Positions 16,350 through 26,755 of a stretch of 35,204 nt of DNA are shown in pieces (position 1 is the stretch's first letter; each line of letters opens with the position of its first letter). The stretch comes from Desulfuromusa sp. (GTDB lineage Bacteria; Desulfobacterota; Desulfuromonadia; Desulfuromonadales; Geopsychrobacteraceae), in assembly GCA_029932345.1 (NCBI GenBank), contig JAOZQF010000003.1, positions 1-35,204 on the forward strand, read 5' to 3'. The translations under genes were made by a program, and so were the position numbers. The notes beneath the pieces were generated by a model. It did not search any database. It saw only the letters and a program-made list of their open reading frames with translations, and was not told the DNA's origin.

Positions 16350-18914
16350 ATGAGCAAGAAGATGCTTATCAACGCATCTCACCCGGAAGAAAACCGGGTG
16401 GCGATCGTGGTTGACGGAATTTTGAGCGAACTCGATATCGAGATTGCCGGGCAGGAACAAACTAAAGGAAATATCTACAAAGCGGTGGTGGTTCGGGTAG
16501 AGACCGGACTGCAGGCCGCTTTTGTCGATTATGGTGCAGAAAAACTGGGTTTTCTACAAATTGGTGAGGTTCATACCAAACTCTACCCGCCCAAAGATGA
16601 AACCAAACATCGCCCACGGATCGCTGAAATTCTTCAACGTGGTCAGGAAATACTGGTCCAAATAGTTAAAGAAGAACGGGGCAATAAGGGGGCCGCCTTA
16701 ACCACATTTCTGTCGATTCCCGGTCGCTATATGGTGTTGATGCCAGATAGCACAACCAAGGGTGTTTCTCGTAAAATCAGTGTTGATTCTGAACGTAGAA
16801 GCCTGAAGAAAACTATGGCTGAGCTGGAATTACCGGAACGGATGGGCTATATCGTCCGGACGGCGGGGATTGGCAAGGACAAAGAGGAACTTAAACGCGA
16901 TTTTGATTATCTGGTTCGTTTATTTGAAGGTATTGTCGCCCGCAAAGACGAAGTCAAAGCTCCGGCACAACTCTATCAGGAATCAAATCTTGCGATCCGC
17001 TCAATCCGGGATTATTTCAGTACCGAGATGGATGAAGTTCTGGTTGATGATCATAAAGTTTTTCAGGATACCAAAGACTTCTTTTCTCTGGTGATGCCAG
17101 AACTGAAGCATCTGGTTAAACGGCACCGTGAACGCCGCCCGATTTTCTCCCGTTATCAAATTGAAGAACAGATTGATGGTCTGGCCAAAAATCAAGCTCC
17201 CCTCCCCTCTGGTGGATCAATTGTCATCGACCAGACTGAAGCATTGGTCGCCATCGATGTCAATTCGGGGAAAATGTCGGGTGAGAGCGGAATAGAAGCA
17301 ACAGCTTATAAAACCAACCTGGAGGCGGCAGCTGAAGTTGGACGTCAACTGCGACTGCGCGATCTGGGTGGTTTGATTGTCATCGATTTTATCGACATGC
17401 GCGACCGTAAAAATATTCGGGAAATCGAGCACGAAATGCGTAAAGCACTCAAAGATGACAAAGCCAAGGTATCGGTCGGAAGAATCAGTCAGTTCGGGCT
17501 TCTTGAAATGAGCCGGCAACGGCTGAAACCGGTCTTAAGTGTTGGTGCTTATCTCGAATGTCCACACTGTAAAGGGATTGGACAAATTAAGAGCATTGAG
17601 GCTCAAGCTGTGGTGTTCTTACGCCAAGCACACACGGCAGCAGCCAAAGGGCAGATCGGTCATATTGAGGCAAATGTTCCACTGGAGGTTGCTAATTACC
17701 TTCTCAATCAGAAACGGGCAACCATCAGCGAACTCGAACGGCAACTCAAACTGAAAATTTCACTTTTTGGGCGTGTCAATCTGCTCCCGGGAGAGTTAGA
17801 ACTGGAACTGCACAAACGGGTGGCAGAAACAGAAAACACCCGTCAGATCTTGCCGGTTTCCCATGACAATCAAATTGAAAATGCCCTCGCTGCGGCTCAA
17901 CAAGAAGAACAAGAGGGTGATAAACAGACCAAAGAGCCAACTGAGGGAAATACCAATAAAATCGAAACAAAACAGGAAACCGGAGAAGAACCGGCTGAAA
18001 AACCTAAAAAGCGCCGCCGCAGAAGACGTAAAAAACCAGCCACAAATAATCAGGAAACCCAAGAGCCAAATCAGCAGGAAACTGTTGATCAACCTTCTGC
18101 GGAGAAACTCCAGACTGAACCCTCTGCCGAAGCTGAAGAAGGCAAAAATATACAACCAATAGAGCTAAAGAGTACAGAAGAGAGCCAACCTGCCAACGAA
18201 AAGCCAGAAGAGGAGAAGCCAAAACCTCGACCACGCAGAAGAAGCAGAAAAAAACCAGCGGCAGCAGCGCAGACAACGGCTGAAGAAAATAAAGTGGCAG
18301 CAGAACAGGATCCGGTTCCACAAAAAGAAGCTGAAGTAAAATCAGCAGTCGCCGCATTACCTACAGCAACAGACAAAGCGACACCTACAGCAGAAGAGAA
18401 ACCAAAGCGGCGCCCCCGCAGAACGACCAAGAAGACAACCGGAACTGCCACGACCAGTCTGGAAAAAACTCCGACGGAAAAGGCCTCAACAGAAACAATT
18501 GCGGCTGAAGCCAAACCGGCTACAGCGCCAGAAATTGTTACTGAAAAGACACCGAAACCACGACGCGCCCCCAGAAAAACGGCTAAAAAAGTTGCCACTG
18601 AAACAGAAGCTGTTTCTGCAACAGAAGTCGTGAGCGAAGAAAAACCGAAGCAACGCCCCCGCAGAGCGGTCAAGAAAACTCCGGCAACTTCCCAGAATGA
18701 AACAGAACCCACTGTTGCTACGGAGAAAACTACTGATGAAAAACCCAAACGGCGACCTCGGAAAACGACTAAAAAACTTCCAGAATCTGTTACTGATAAC
18801 ACTTCTGAAGTGACAGATAAAGCACCAGCTGCTGATACAAAAAAGCCACAACGACGCCCAAGAAAAGCCCCGGTCAAAAAACCAGAGTCCCAAACTGAAT
18901 CACCCACTTCGTAA
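16350..18914 (+). CDS. rne: Ribonuclease E/G with long basic, repetitive C-terminal tail
   Basis: S1-like 'GNIYKAVVVRVETGLQAAFVDYGAEKLGFLQIGEV', catalytic 'IVIDQTEALVAIDVNSGKMSG', 'GGLIVIDFIDM', Zn-link 'CPHCKGIGQI'. GAAAGG SD before the ATG. Confidence 0.93.
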   Translation: MSKKMLINASHPEENRVAIVVDGILSELDIEIAGQEQTKGNIYKAVVVRVETGLQAAFVDYGAEKLGFLQIGEVHTKLYPPKDETKHRPRIAEILQRGQEILVQIVKEERGNKGAALTTFLSIPGRYMVLMPDSTTKGVSRKISVDSERRSLKKTMAELELPERMGYIVRTAGIGKDKEELKRDFDYLVRLFEGIVARKDEVKAPAQLYQESNLAIRSIRDYFSTEMDEVLVDDHKVFQDTKDFFSLVMPELKHLVKRHRERRPIFSRYQIEEQIDGLAKNQAPLPSGGSIVIDQTEALVAIDVNSGKMSGESGIEATAYKTNLEAAAEVGRQLRLRDLGGLIVIDFIDMRDRKNIREIEHEMRKALKDDKAKVSVGRISQFGLLEMSRQRLKPVLSVGAYLECPHCKGIGQIKSIEAQAVVFLRQAHTAAAKGQIGHIEANVPLEVANYLLNQKRATISELERQLKLKISLFGRVNLLPGELELELHKRVAETENTRQILPVSHDNQIENALAAAQQEEQEGDKQTKEPTEGNTNKIETKQETGEEPAEKPKKRRRRRRKKPATNNQETQEPNQQETVDQPSAEKLQTEPSAEAEEGKNIQPIELKSTEESQPANEKPEEEKPKPRPRRRSRKKPAAAAQTTAEENKVAAEQDPVPQKEAEVKSAVAALPTATDKATPTAEEKPKRRPRRTTKKTTGTATTSLEKTPTEKASTETIAAEAKPATAPEIVTEKTPKPRRAPRKTAKKVATETEAVSATEVVSEEKPKQRPRRAVKKTPATSQNETEPTVATEKTTDEKPKRRPRKTTKKLPESVTDNTSEVTDKAPAADTKKPQRRPRKAPVKKPESQTESPTS
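18000..18883 (+). repeat. Degenerate repeats encoding basic (E)KPKxRPRRxxKK modules
   Basis: Seven basic modules: KPKKRRRRRRKKP, EKPKPRPRRRSRKKP, EKPKRRPRRTTKK, KTPKPRRAPRKTAKK, EKPKQRPRRAVKK, EKPKRRPRKTTKK, KKPQRRPRKAPVKK. Confidence 0.85.
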
Positions 18915-18918
18915 TGAG

Positions 18919-18960
18919 AAAAGTCCGGGTTCGATTAGGAGCCCGGACTTTTATTTGTTT
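18919..18960 (+). terminator. Rho-independent terminator after the RNase E/G gene
   Basis: AAAAGTCCGGG (18919-18929) / CCCGGACTTTT (18942-18952), followed by TTATTTGTTTT. Confidence 0.88.
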
Positions 18961-18998
18961 TGGAGCGAAGCGGAAAAATATCAGGTCAAATACATTTT

Positions 18999-20138
18999 TT
19001 AATATAGTTGGTGTGGATACTCTTTTTTTCGATTTTGAAAAGAGAGGATTTTCGGATTCTGAATTATCCCTCCGTCTATTTCTATTGCTTTGGAAATGGT
19101 TTTATTCTGTTCCCATGCAGTTGCCCCCCCAAGGACTATGGGTAGATAGGGAAGCAATGCTTCTGAAATTTCCCATGAGGACGAATCCCAATACCAACTT
19201 GGGCTGTGATCTACTGCATAATAAAATAGACCATTCGTTTCAAACATTGGATTCTTGAAACTTGTTGGTTTAGCACACCAAAACCCCATTCCTTCATCAC
19301 AGCTTATATCAATAATAAGTGCACCTTTCATCAATTTATCTGCATCCTTCGCGGGTATAAACATTTTTGGATTGCTGACATCTTGAAGGACGGCATTAAC
19401 AATTATATTTACATCTGATAACGCTTCAGAAAGGGGAAGAGTCGTACCGTCAGATTCAATCACCACCATATTTTCTGAATCATCTTTTTTTATTTGCTTG
19501 AATGGAATGCCCGGCAATTTATCCCTTGCCTCTGCTACCGGGAAATTAACATAGACAGTGACATCTTTAAATCCTTGACCCTGTAAGGCATAAATAGCTC
19601 CCCGACTCACCGAGCCAAAACCAATCACCGCTACTTTTTGTGCTTTTCCATAATTTCCGGTCGTTCCAATAAGACTTGTGGCATGATTTACACCAGCGTA
19701 TCCTGCAATCTCATTATTTTTATAAAAGATATGCATCTGTTTACCACCGGTTTGATTCCAGATAAACATCTCTTCCCAAGCAATGAGAGTTAATTTTTTA
19801 TCGATTGATATTTGCGTCATCTCTTTTTGTTGTACACAATGGGGCCACCCCCACACAATGGCACCATCTTGAACTTGATCCAAATCTGCAGCTAAGGGTT
19901 TGGGAATCAACACACAATCAAACCCATCAAATATCTCTTCTCTGGATGCAACTCGTCCCGATGTAAGTTTGGCCAAGGTGTCGTCATCCATGCCAAACCT
20001 CAGCCCATAGTCTTTCTCAAAAGTAATTTGTTCGCGTAACTCCTTGGGAATCCGTTTTATATGTTCCGGATGAATTGCTACCCGTTTTTCGTTTTCTTTT
20101 AGTGATTTACCAATCACTCCCATGGTTAAGTATTTTGT
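18999..20138 (-). CDS. N5-(carboxyethyl)ornithine synthase-like / alanine-dehydrogenase-related oxidoreductase
   Basis: ORF 18999..20180; start probably at the internal Met (MTKYLTMGVIGKSLKENEKRVAIHPEHI). 'ENEKRVAIHPEHIKRIP', 'GTTGNYGKAQKVAVIGFGSVSRGAIYALQGQGFKDVTVY' (NAD-binding), 'IWGWPHCVQQ'-type segment. Confidence 0.72.
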   Translation of the reverse strand, partial: TKYLTMGVIGKSLKENEKRVAIHPEHIKRIPKELREQITFEKDYGLRFGMDDDTLAKLTSGRVASREEIFDGFDCVLIPKPLAADLDQVQDGAIVWGWPHCVQQKEMTQISIDKKLTLIAWEEMFIWNQTGGKQMHIFYKNNEIAGYAGVNHATSLIGTTGNYGKAQKVAVIGFGSVSRGAIYALQGQGFKDVTVYVNFPVAEARDKLPGIPFKQIKKDDSENMVVIESDGTTLPLSEALSDVNIIVNAVLQDVSNPKMFIPAKDADKLMKGALIIDISCDEGMGFWCAKPTSFKNPMFETNGLFYYAVDHSPSWYWDSSSWEISEALLPYLPIVLGGATAWEQNKTISKAIEIDGGIIQNPKILSFQNRKKEYPHQLY

Positions 20139-20337
20139 CATTTTTTTACTCTCACTTTGAATTTCATATTTTAATAGCATCTACAGGAGGTTGAAAACTT
20201 TTTTTTGAGGGGAATGATCCACCTGTTGCACTTACGAGTTGAATCCGCGATTTTAAACAAATCTTGCAATAACCATTTTGATTGGACACCTGACGGGTCA
20301 AGTTCCGTGCAAAAGAGTCACTAAAAAAGGAGCAACG

Positions 20338-22125
20338 CTATTCTTCCAGCTGTTTGAGAATTTTCTGTAGTTTACCCAGCGTCTGTTTCAATTTAATTTC
20401 CTTACCGGCGGTTTCTTGCGATTGTGATTCACTTTTACTTAAAGCAACCTCCATTGCCTTTCTCGTCGCGATAATCGTATTCTCCAACTGCTCGGATAAC
20501 TCCGCACCGAACTGGCGAAAACTTTCATCCAAGCCACGTCGCAACGCCCAGTTGATCTGTTCAACGTTCTGACTGAGCAGTTTAGTTCCCTCTTCCCGCA
20601 ACCGATTCACAGTTCTTTTACGACGAAACTTATGGGTGAAAAACTTGCGGGAAAAACGTTGCCCAAGGGGATCCATATCAGAAATAAATAGATCGTTACT
20701 CCAACCTGATATTTCAAATTTAGCGTAAGAACGACCGATAGCAGGGGCATGATATGGAATATCGAATAGCTCAGCTGCAATTTTACGCACCTGCTCAATC
20801 AACCGATTGGTGCGTTGCTGATGCAAAGTCAGCAATTCAGTTGCTTCACTTTGGATAATATCGGCAACCTTACGCATCGCCGGAGCAAAGAAATCCGGAA
20901 TGTCCTGGATCAAAGCTTCCCTGACTAAACGCTCCATCTCTTCAGTATCTACAACAGTCTGGACAAGGTTCTCCAGCCGACCAATAATTTGCTCTTTGGC
21001 TTGTGCGCGAACCTTTTTTACCTCTTCATTCAACCGTTCGACAACCCTTTTTAAATCTCCAGATAAAACGTCTTCAAAGGCTTGCTGCTCTCTCTCCACA
21101 TCAGGTATCGATTGACGAAATTGCTCTATTCGTTTCTTTAGCTCAGCTTCGGGCAGCATCAAAGCGCTCAGAGAGAGTTGTAACTGCATTTCAATGCTCT
21201 TGAGCTGATCACAGGTACGACGTTGCAACGATTCTTGAAGAGTGCTTTGCTTCTCCCGAGCAAAAAAATCGATGAGATTCTGCTCAACCTGTTCCATACC
21301 ACTGGTTTTCCACCCAACCGGATCACCAGACAAACGTGCTTCCAGCCCCTTTCGAGCTGAGACCGCTAACACTTGTGGGCCACCATCACATAATGGTGCC
21401 AATTGATCAGATAAAAATTTCAGCGAAGCAATTCGCTCCTGATCATCCAGAAAATCAATTTTATTCAGAATAAAAAAAGTTTGGGGTAACCGTTGACGAA
21501 TTTCCCTGAGATAATCAAGCTCTATCTCAGTGATAGGTGGATCCGGAGAAACCAGAAAAAGAGCTGCATCACATTGAGGAAGAATCTGGTAGGCCACTTC
21601 CGTGTTATGTTTATGGGTCGAACCAATACCAGGGGTATCAATCAAAAGAACACCCTGCTTGAGCATTGCTGCGGGGTGACCAATCGCAACCCGCTTGACC
21701 CGCCGATGGTTGTTTGGATTCCCCTCTTCAGTGACATAGTCGGCCAGGAAATCCGCGAGGGATTGATCTGTCGATGGGACAAATTTTATCGGCTCGGTTT
21801 CAACTTCAAAGTCCACCGACACGTCTATATTTTCTGCAGCACCGATAAAGGTGGGGATTGCTGTTACCGGAAGGATATCTGTCGGCAGCAGTTTGTCTCC
21901 AAGTAAGGCATTTAACAGAGTACTTTTCCCACGTTTAAACTGACCCAGCACAGCCAAACGAAATTGTCCTGTGACCAAGCGGGTTTGGAGAGATGCCAGC
22001 TCGTTTCGACCAGCGGAGTAATCGTCATCCAAACTTTCCAGGCACTCCAGGGTTTGAGCTAAAATATCAACCAAACTCATCTTGCTGGCAGCTGGCTTAA
22101 AACTTTTCTGTGGTGGTTCGTACAT
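20338..22125 (-). CDS. Bacterial dynamin-like GTPase
   Basis: G1 'GQFKRGKSTLLNALLGDKLLPTDILPVTAIPT', G3 'LIDTPGIGSTHKHNTE', G4 'ILNKIDFL', followed by long helical regions. Confidence 0.88.
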   Translation of the reverse strand: MYEPPQKSFKPAASKMSLVDILAQTLECLESLDDDYSAGRNELASLQTRLVTGQFRLAVLGQFKRGKSTLLNALLGDKLLPTDILPVTAIPTFIGAAENIDVSVDFEVETEPIKFVPSTDQSLADFLADYVTEEGNPNNHRRVKRVAIGHPAAMLKQGVLLIDTPGIGSTHKHNTEVAYQILPQCDAALFLVSPDPPITEIELDYLREIRQRLPQTFFILNKIDFLDDQERIASLKFLSDQLAPLCDGGPQVLAVSARKGLEARLSGDPVGWKTSGMEQVEQNLIDFFAREKQSTLQESLQRRTCDQLKSIEMQLQLSLSALMLPEAELKKRIEQFRQSIPDVEREQQAFEDVLSGDLKRVVERLNEEVKKVRAQAKEQIIGRLENLVQTVVDTEEMERLVREALIQDIPDFFAPAMRKVADIIQSEATELLTLHQQRTNRLIEQVRKIAAELFDIPYHAPAIGRSYAKFEISGWSNDLFISDMDPLGQRFSRKFFTHKFRRKRTVNRLREEGTKLLSQNVEQINWALRRGLDESFRQFGAELSEQLENTIIATRKAMEVALSKSESQSQETAGKEIKLKQTLGKLQKILKQLEE

Positions 22126-22206
22126 CGATAATCCTCATAAAAACAAACCACTAACCAACCGAAATAAACGGGTCAGAGGAGATAATAGCGGGAAAATTCC
22201 AGATCA

Positions 22207-23154
22207 TCAAGCAAACAGGTCACAGCTTAAGTAACGTTCACCAGAGTCGGGGAGGATGACAACAATATTTTTACCAGAAAATTCCGGCTGAGCAGATAAT
22301 CTGGCAGCAACAGCGGTTGCCGCTCCACAGGAAATTCCAGAAAGGAGCCCCTCCTCCCGGGTCAGACGTCTGGCAAAGTCATAAGCCTCATCATCAGTTA
22401 CCAGTTCAACCCGATCAACTATATCCAAATCAAGTGTTTCTGGAATAAAACCGGCACCAATCCCCTGGATTTTATGCGGTCCAGGCTGCAACATCTCACC
22501 CGCCAGATATTGACTCAGTACCGGACTGGCAGCAGGTTCAACAGCAACAGAAATAATTTTCTTGCCGCGGTTTTTTTTAATATAGCGGGATATTCCACTG
22601 ATAGTTCCACCGGTTCCAACGCCGGCAACCAAAACATCAATCGCCCCGTCAGTATCGTCCCAAATCTCTGGTCCCGTTGTTTTAACATGAATCTCAGGGT
22701 TAGCAGGATTCTTGAATTGATGCAGCAGCAGATAGCGATCAGGACTCTCTTCAGCTATGCGCTCTGCCTCAGCAACAGCAGCAGCCATCCCCTTCGACCC
22801 GGCAGTCAAAATTAAATTGGCACCAAAAGCCTTGAGAACCTTGCGCCGTTCGGTACTCATTGTCTCTGGCATCGTCAAAGTCAAGGGGATCCCTTTGGCG
22901 GCGGCAACAAAAGCAAGGGCAATCCCGGTATTTCCACTGGTTGGTTCAATAATCCCCATACCTGGCTTCAATCGCCCTTTTTCTAGTGCATCCCGGATCA
23001 TCGCAGCACCAATCCGACACTTGACTGAATAGGCAGGATTACGCCCTTCAACCTTTGCGTAGACATTTGCCCCACCTGGAGCAATGACCCGATTCAGCTG
23101 CACCAGTGGAGTTCTCCCGATTGAAAGAGAATTATCTAAAAATATCTGTGTCAT
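22207..23154 (-). CDS. cysK: Cysteine synthase (O-acetylserine sulfhydrylase)
   Basis: '[12 protein letters not shown]', PLP-site-like '[15 protein letters not shown]', '[19 protein letters not shown]', '[16 protein letters not shown]', 'GISCGAA'. Confidence 0.92.
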   Translation of the reverse strand: MTQIFLDNSLSIGRTPLVQLNRVIAPGGANVYAKVEGRNPAYSVKCRIGAAMIRDALEKGRLKPGMGIIEPTSGNTGIALAFVAAAKGIPLTLTMPETMSTERRKVLKAFGANLILTAGSKGMAAAVAEAERIAEESPDRYLLLHQFKNPANPEIHVKTTGPEIWDDTDGAIDVLVAGVGTGGTISGISRYIKKNRGKKIISVAVEPAASPVLSQYLAGEMLQPGPHKIQGIGAGFIPETLDLDIVDRVELVTDDEAYDFARRLTREEGLLSGISCGAATAVAARLSAQPEFSGKNIVVILPDSGERYLSCDLFA

Positions 23155-23406
23155 ATCCAGCTCCTGTCCATTTCAAATTAAAGCAGATCACTTCTTATAG
23201 CAACTGGCCACAACAACCCCACAACCAGTACAAGAATAATAATATATAAACACAGCTAAGCAGTCAAGAAAGAGGCAACCATAGAACGATATTTTTGTGG
23301 GATTAATCACAGAGGACAATTACAACAAGCGTTCCTGAGAAAACTGGGGAAAAGGGAGAAGAAAAAGGAAATCTGAATGGTTAGAGTTGACAAGTTCCGA
23401 TAATAA

Positions 23407-24093
23407 TTATTTTTTAACTAAAAACAGAATCAGTGCCCCATCTCCACCATACTGACGAGGGGCGCGTGACCACTCGGTCACCTGTTTTTTACCTTCAGCA
23501 GAGAGAAAGCGCTCTATTTCATTCCGCAACGCAGGTTCACCGGCTTCTGAATGCAACCCTTTTCCGGTGATAACCAATAACGTTTGCCAGCCATGATGCT
23601 GTCCGTTTTGGAGAAAATGTTTCAATTTTCTCAGCGCTTCTACACATTGGAAACCGTGGAGATCCAGTGAGGCATCAGGAATCAGTTTCCCCTGCTTGAT
23701 TTGTTTAATCTTTCTGGACGATGCCCCCAAGCGGGGTTCTTCTTCTATAAAATTATCTTCAAAACTGACAGTTAAACCTTCCATTGCGGCCAAAAAAAGT
23801 TCTTTGTCACCCTGCCCCTCACCATCATCCACAACATAATCAGCAGCCGTTGAACTGCGTGACTGAGCCCCGTCAGTCTCATCGGTCTGATTCAACTGCT
23901 TAACACCCAGCATTTCCATTTCATCGGCAAAAGAGCCAAAAACATCTTGAGTTGATTCTACCGCAGCAACGTCTTCCGCCCCCTTCTGTAGACTATGCTC
24001 CAGATCGGAAACGACAACCCCCCGCAAATTTTTGAAGGGGGTTGTATCGAAGTGATGCTTTTCAGGCTTAACGGTTTTTTTCTTTTTAGCCAT
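23407..24093 (-). CDS. Smr domain protein
   Basis: C-terminal 'ASLDLHGFQCVEALRKLKHFLQNGQHHGWQTLLVITGKGLHSEAGEPALRNEIERFL', the Smr LDLHG...TGKG signature. Confidence 0.9.
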   Translation of the reverse strand: MAKKKKTVKPEKHHFDTTPFKNLRGVVVSDLEHSLQKGAEDVAAVESTQDVFGSFADEMEMLGVKQLNQTDETDGAQSRSSTAADYVVDDGEGQGDKELFLAAMEGLTVSFEDNFIEEEPRLGASSRKIKQIKQGKLIPDASLDLHGFQCVEALRKLKHFLQNGQHHGWQTLLVITGKGLHSEAGEPALRNEIERFLSAEGKKQVTEWSRAPRQYGGDGALILFLVKK

Positions 24094-24101
24094 GAATTAC
24101 C

Positions 24102-24824
24102 TCAGCGTAACACCTGCTTACGACGTCCAGTCATCGCCTTGGTCTGTTTCTTGATAATGGCACCCTGTTTCTCCAGATGGAACTGGTACCACATGTCACC
24201 GAAACCCTTCATCTTCATTTTCTTCCCCGATTCCAGTAAATTTACATTTTCCTGCAAGTGTTCATTACTGGTCTTGGTCAGACCTTTTTTCAGCACCGCA
24301 ATTGCTTTGGCTCGTTCACCGATGCGATCCATACAAAAAGCATAAACAGCGTAAACCATTGGTTCTTTTCGGTTTCCTGAAACAGCTTTATCAAAAGTTT
24401 CAACCATTTTACTGGTTTGATTTTTTTTCATATAGGTAATTGCCAGCATTGCCGTACTCACCCAGTTACGGACAAACCCTTTTTCCAGATAAGGAGCGGC
24501 CCCCTTGAAATCACGTTTCAAATAATAAATGGTTCCAATTTGTGAATGGATCTGCTGTTTGACATATATTTGCCATGCACCAAATTTTAAACCATTCTGC
24601 AACTCTTTGATTGCTTTATCACTTCGGTTCGCCAGCATATCCCGCTGAGCAATATCCATCAAAGCCGTGACTTTTTTCATGGTAATACGGGTAAGCAACA
24701 TAAAAACCAGTACAAAAACAACAGCAGAAACGGCCATAGTAATCCACATATTGGGAGTAACAAACCTCATCATCAGCGCAGAAGACAAGGCTGAACAGGC
24801 AAATGAAATTAAGAGATTAAGCAT
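24102..24824 (-). CDS. Membrane-anchored TPR-like protein of unknown function
   Basis: N-terminal TM segments followed by TPR-like repeats ('RSDKAIKELQNGLKFGAWQIYVKQQIHSQIGTIYYLKRDFKGAAPYLEKGFV'). Confidence 0.65.
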   Translation of the reverse strand: MLNLLISFACSALSSALMMRFVTPNMWITMAVSAVVFVLVFMLLTRITMKKVTALMDIAQRDMLANRSDKAIKELQNGLKFGAWQIYVKQQIHSQIGTIYYLKRDFKGAAPYLEKGFVRNWVSTAMLAITYMKKNQTSKMVETFDKAVSGNRKEPMVYAVYAFCMDRIGERAKAIAVLKKGLTKTSNEHLQENVNLLESGKKMKMKGFGDMWYQFHLEKQGAIIKKQTKAMTGRRKQVLR

Positions 24825-25050
24825 TTAAATGATCCTTTTACAGAGAGTGAGCAGAAGGGGTTAAAGTTCAGCATATTCCAGCGCTGAACCTTATCAACCT
24901 GCGCAGAAAAAGTCAAAACAATCGGCAGATGACAATCTTCTGCTGTTACCGTGTTTTGCTTTGGAAAGTTGGATAAAAGTGAAATGGGGGAAATTTACGG
25001 TGCTGTTCAAAAAGAGAAAATTAAAAATCGTATCCTCTTGAAAACCGATC

Positions 25051-26664
25051 TCAGGTTGCAGAAACCATCAAGGTGAGCTTTTGACCAGGGCGGAGTATAT
25101 GCCCATGGGAGAGTTCATTCCAGCGACGGATTTGTTCCGTAGCAACATCAAACTGGCGGCCGATATCCCAGAGGGTATCCCCGGGGACAACCTTATAAAT
25201 CAGCTTCCGGGATGGCCCTTTTTTTGTCTCTTTTTTTGCCACAACTCGGACTCCCGGCTTTGAAACTGCAAGAATCTGCCCCGGTTGCAGGATATTGCTC
25301 CAACCCAGTTTATTCCAGACCCGCAACTCTTTTTGGGTCACATTATTACGTCTTGAAATGGACCAGAGGCTGTCACCACTACGGACTTTATAGGTTCTAC
25401 GGCGGCTACGAACATAACTGTCCGCCAATGCGTTGGTTGGAAGGGAGGTAAATCCTTCCCTCAAAGGGAGGATTAAATTATGACCAATCTGTAAAGTGCG
25501 TGGGTTCCTGATTTTGTTCAGTGCGATGATATCATTGACACGAATTTTATATTTTCGTGCAATAACCTGGAGCGTATCACCCGATTTGATCTGGTGGCGG
25601 TGGTAACGAGCTCTCTGATTCTTTGGTAGCTGCGCATAAAGGGACCTGACTTTCCCGGCATAACCAAAGGGAACTTTTAACTGGTAGTTGATAACCCCTG
25701 GAGGGGTACACCAACGTTTCAACTCGGGGTTCAGCTCTTTCAATTGCCGATAACTGATGTCGCAAAATCCGGCGATTATTTCAAGGTCCGTGCTGGTTTC
25801 CAGAGTGACCATCTCGTACTCAAGGGGCTTATCAAATTTCAAATCAGAAAACCCGTAGTCCTCTAAATTTTTTACGATACTGAGAGCGGCCAGAAGCTTT
25901 GGTAGATAGTTTTTGGTTTCATCCCGGAGAACCCGCCCCTCAGTCAGCACCCAGAAATCTTGACTGCCACTCTTTCTCACCGCCTTACGGACTTTACCAC
26001 CACCGGCATTATATGCAGCGACGGCTAAATACCAGTTACCTGAAAAACGTTTGTGCAGATATTTTAAATGTCTGGCGGCGGCGTGTGTCGACCTTTCTAA
26101 ATCGAGACGACCATCCTGCCACCAATCATTCTTCAAATTATACATCCGACCGGTACTCTCAATAAACTGCCATGGACCGGCGGCATGGGCCCAACTATAG
26201 GCATGAAGATTAAATCCTGATTCGATCATTGCCAGATAGGCCAGATCAAGAGGGATTCCTTCGTCAGCGAACACCATCTGAATTTTCGGAACATAGCGTC
26301 CAGCACGTTCGAGCCACCGACCAAACATTTTTTTGCTTGAACCGGTATAACGCTTAATCAATTTATCAATCCGGATGTTTTCACTTAAAGGGAAGTCGCC
26401 ATAATAGGGGAGCTTAAAGTCCCGTTGTAGATATGCTGAAATTGGTTCTGGCAGGGGTTGAGATCCGGGCAGGTCAAGTTCCAGTTTGTCGGGTTCGGCT
26501 TCTTTCTCAACAACCACAGTTAATATTTGAGATGGCTGTTTATCTTCAGTTGAACTGATAGACGTCGGGAGAGATTCATTTTGCGGGAGAACAGCCGTCG
26601 GCTGTAGTGCGGAATGGCACCCGAAAAGAAGAACAACCAAAAGCAGTGAAATATTTTTAAACAT
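25051..26664 (-). CDS. mltD: Lytic transglycosylase with three LysM domains (MltD-like lipoprotein)
   Basis: Probable start MFKNISLLLVVLLFGC (lipobox). SLT 'PLDLAYLAMIESGFNLHAYSWAHAAGPWQFIESTGRMYNL', 'AVAAYNAGGGKVRKA'; three LysM units (HQIKSGDTLQVIARKYKI, YKVRSGDSLWSISRRNNV, YKVVPGDTLWDIGRQFDV). Confidence 0.92.
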   Translation of the reverse strand: MFKNISLLLVVLLFGCHSALQPTAVLPQNESLPTSISSTEDKQPSQILTVVVEKEAEPDKLELDLPGSQPLPEPISAYLQRDFKLPYYGDFPLSENIRIDKLIKRYTGSSKKMFGRWLERAGRYVPKIQMVFADEGIPLDLAYLAMIESGFNLHAYSWAHAAGPWQFIESTGRMYNLKNDWWQDGRLDLERSTHAAARHLKYLHKRFSGNWYLAVAAYNAGGGKVRKAVRKSGSQDFWVLTEGRVLRDETKNYLPKLLAALSIVKNLEDYGFSDLKFDKPLEYEMVTLETSTDLEIIAGFCDISYRQLKELNPELKRWCTPPGVINYQLKVPFGYAGKVRSLYAQLPKNQRARYHRHQIKSGDTLQVIARKYKIRVNDIIALNKIRNPRTLQIGHNLILPLREGFTSLPTNALADSYVRSRRRTYKVRSGDSLWSISRRNNVTQKELRVWNKLGWSNILQPGQILAVSKPGVRVVAKKETKKGPSRKLIYKVVPGDTLWDIGRQFDVATEQIRRWNELSHGHILRPGQKLTLMVSAT

Positions 26665-26755
26665 TGACCCTCTCAGGATTGTCACACCGACAGAAGTATT
26701 AGCAATAATTAACGACAGGTTAATAAATATCATACTCAAAGTCAAGTTCAACGAC

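Noticed and set aside
18089-18907. 272-aa antisense ORF (and 18004..18357, 18486..18893) opposite the rne tail
   Set aside because: Low-complexity mirror of the basic repeat region (Val/Phe/Ser/Gly-rich). Typical spurious ORF opposite biased coding sequence.
18914-19258. 114-aa + strand ORF after rne
   Set aside because: Runs through the rne terminator hairpin and antisense to the downstream dehydrogenase gene.
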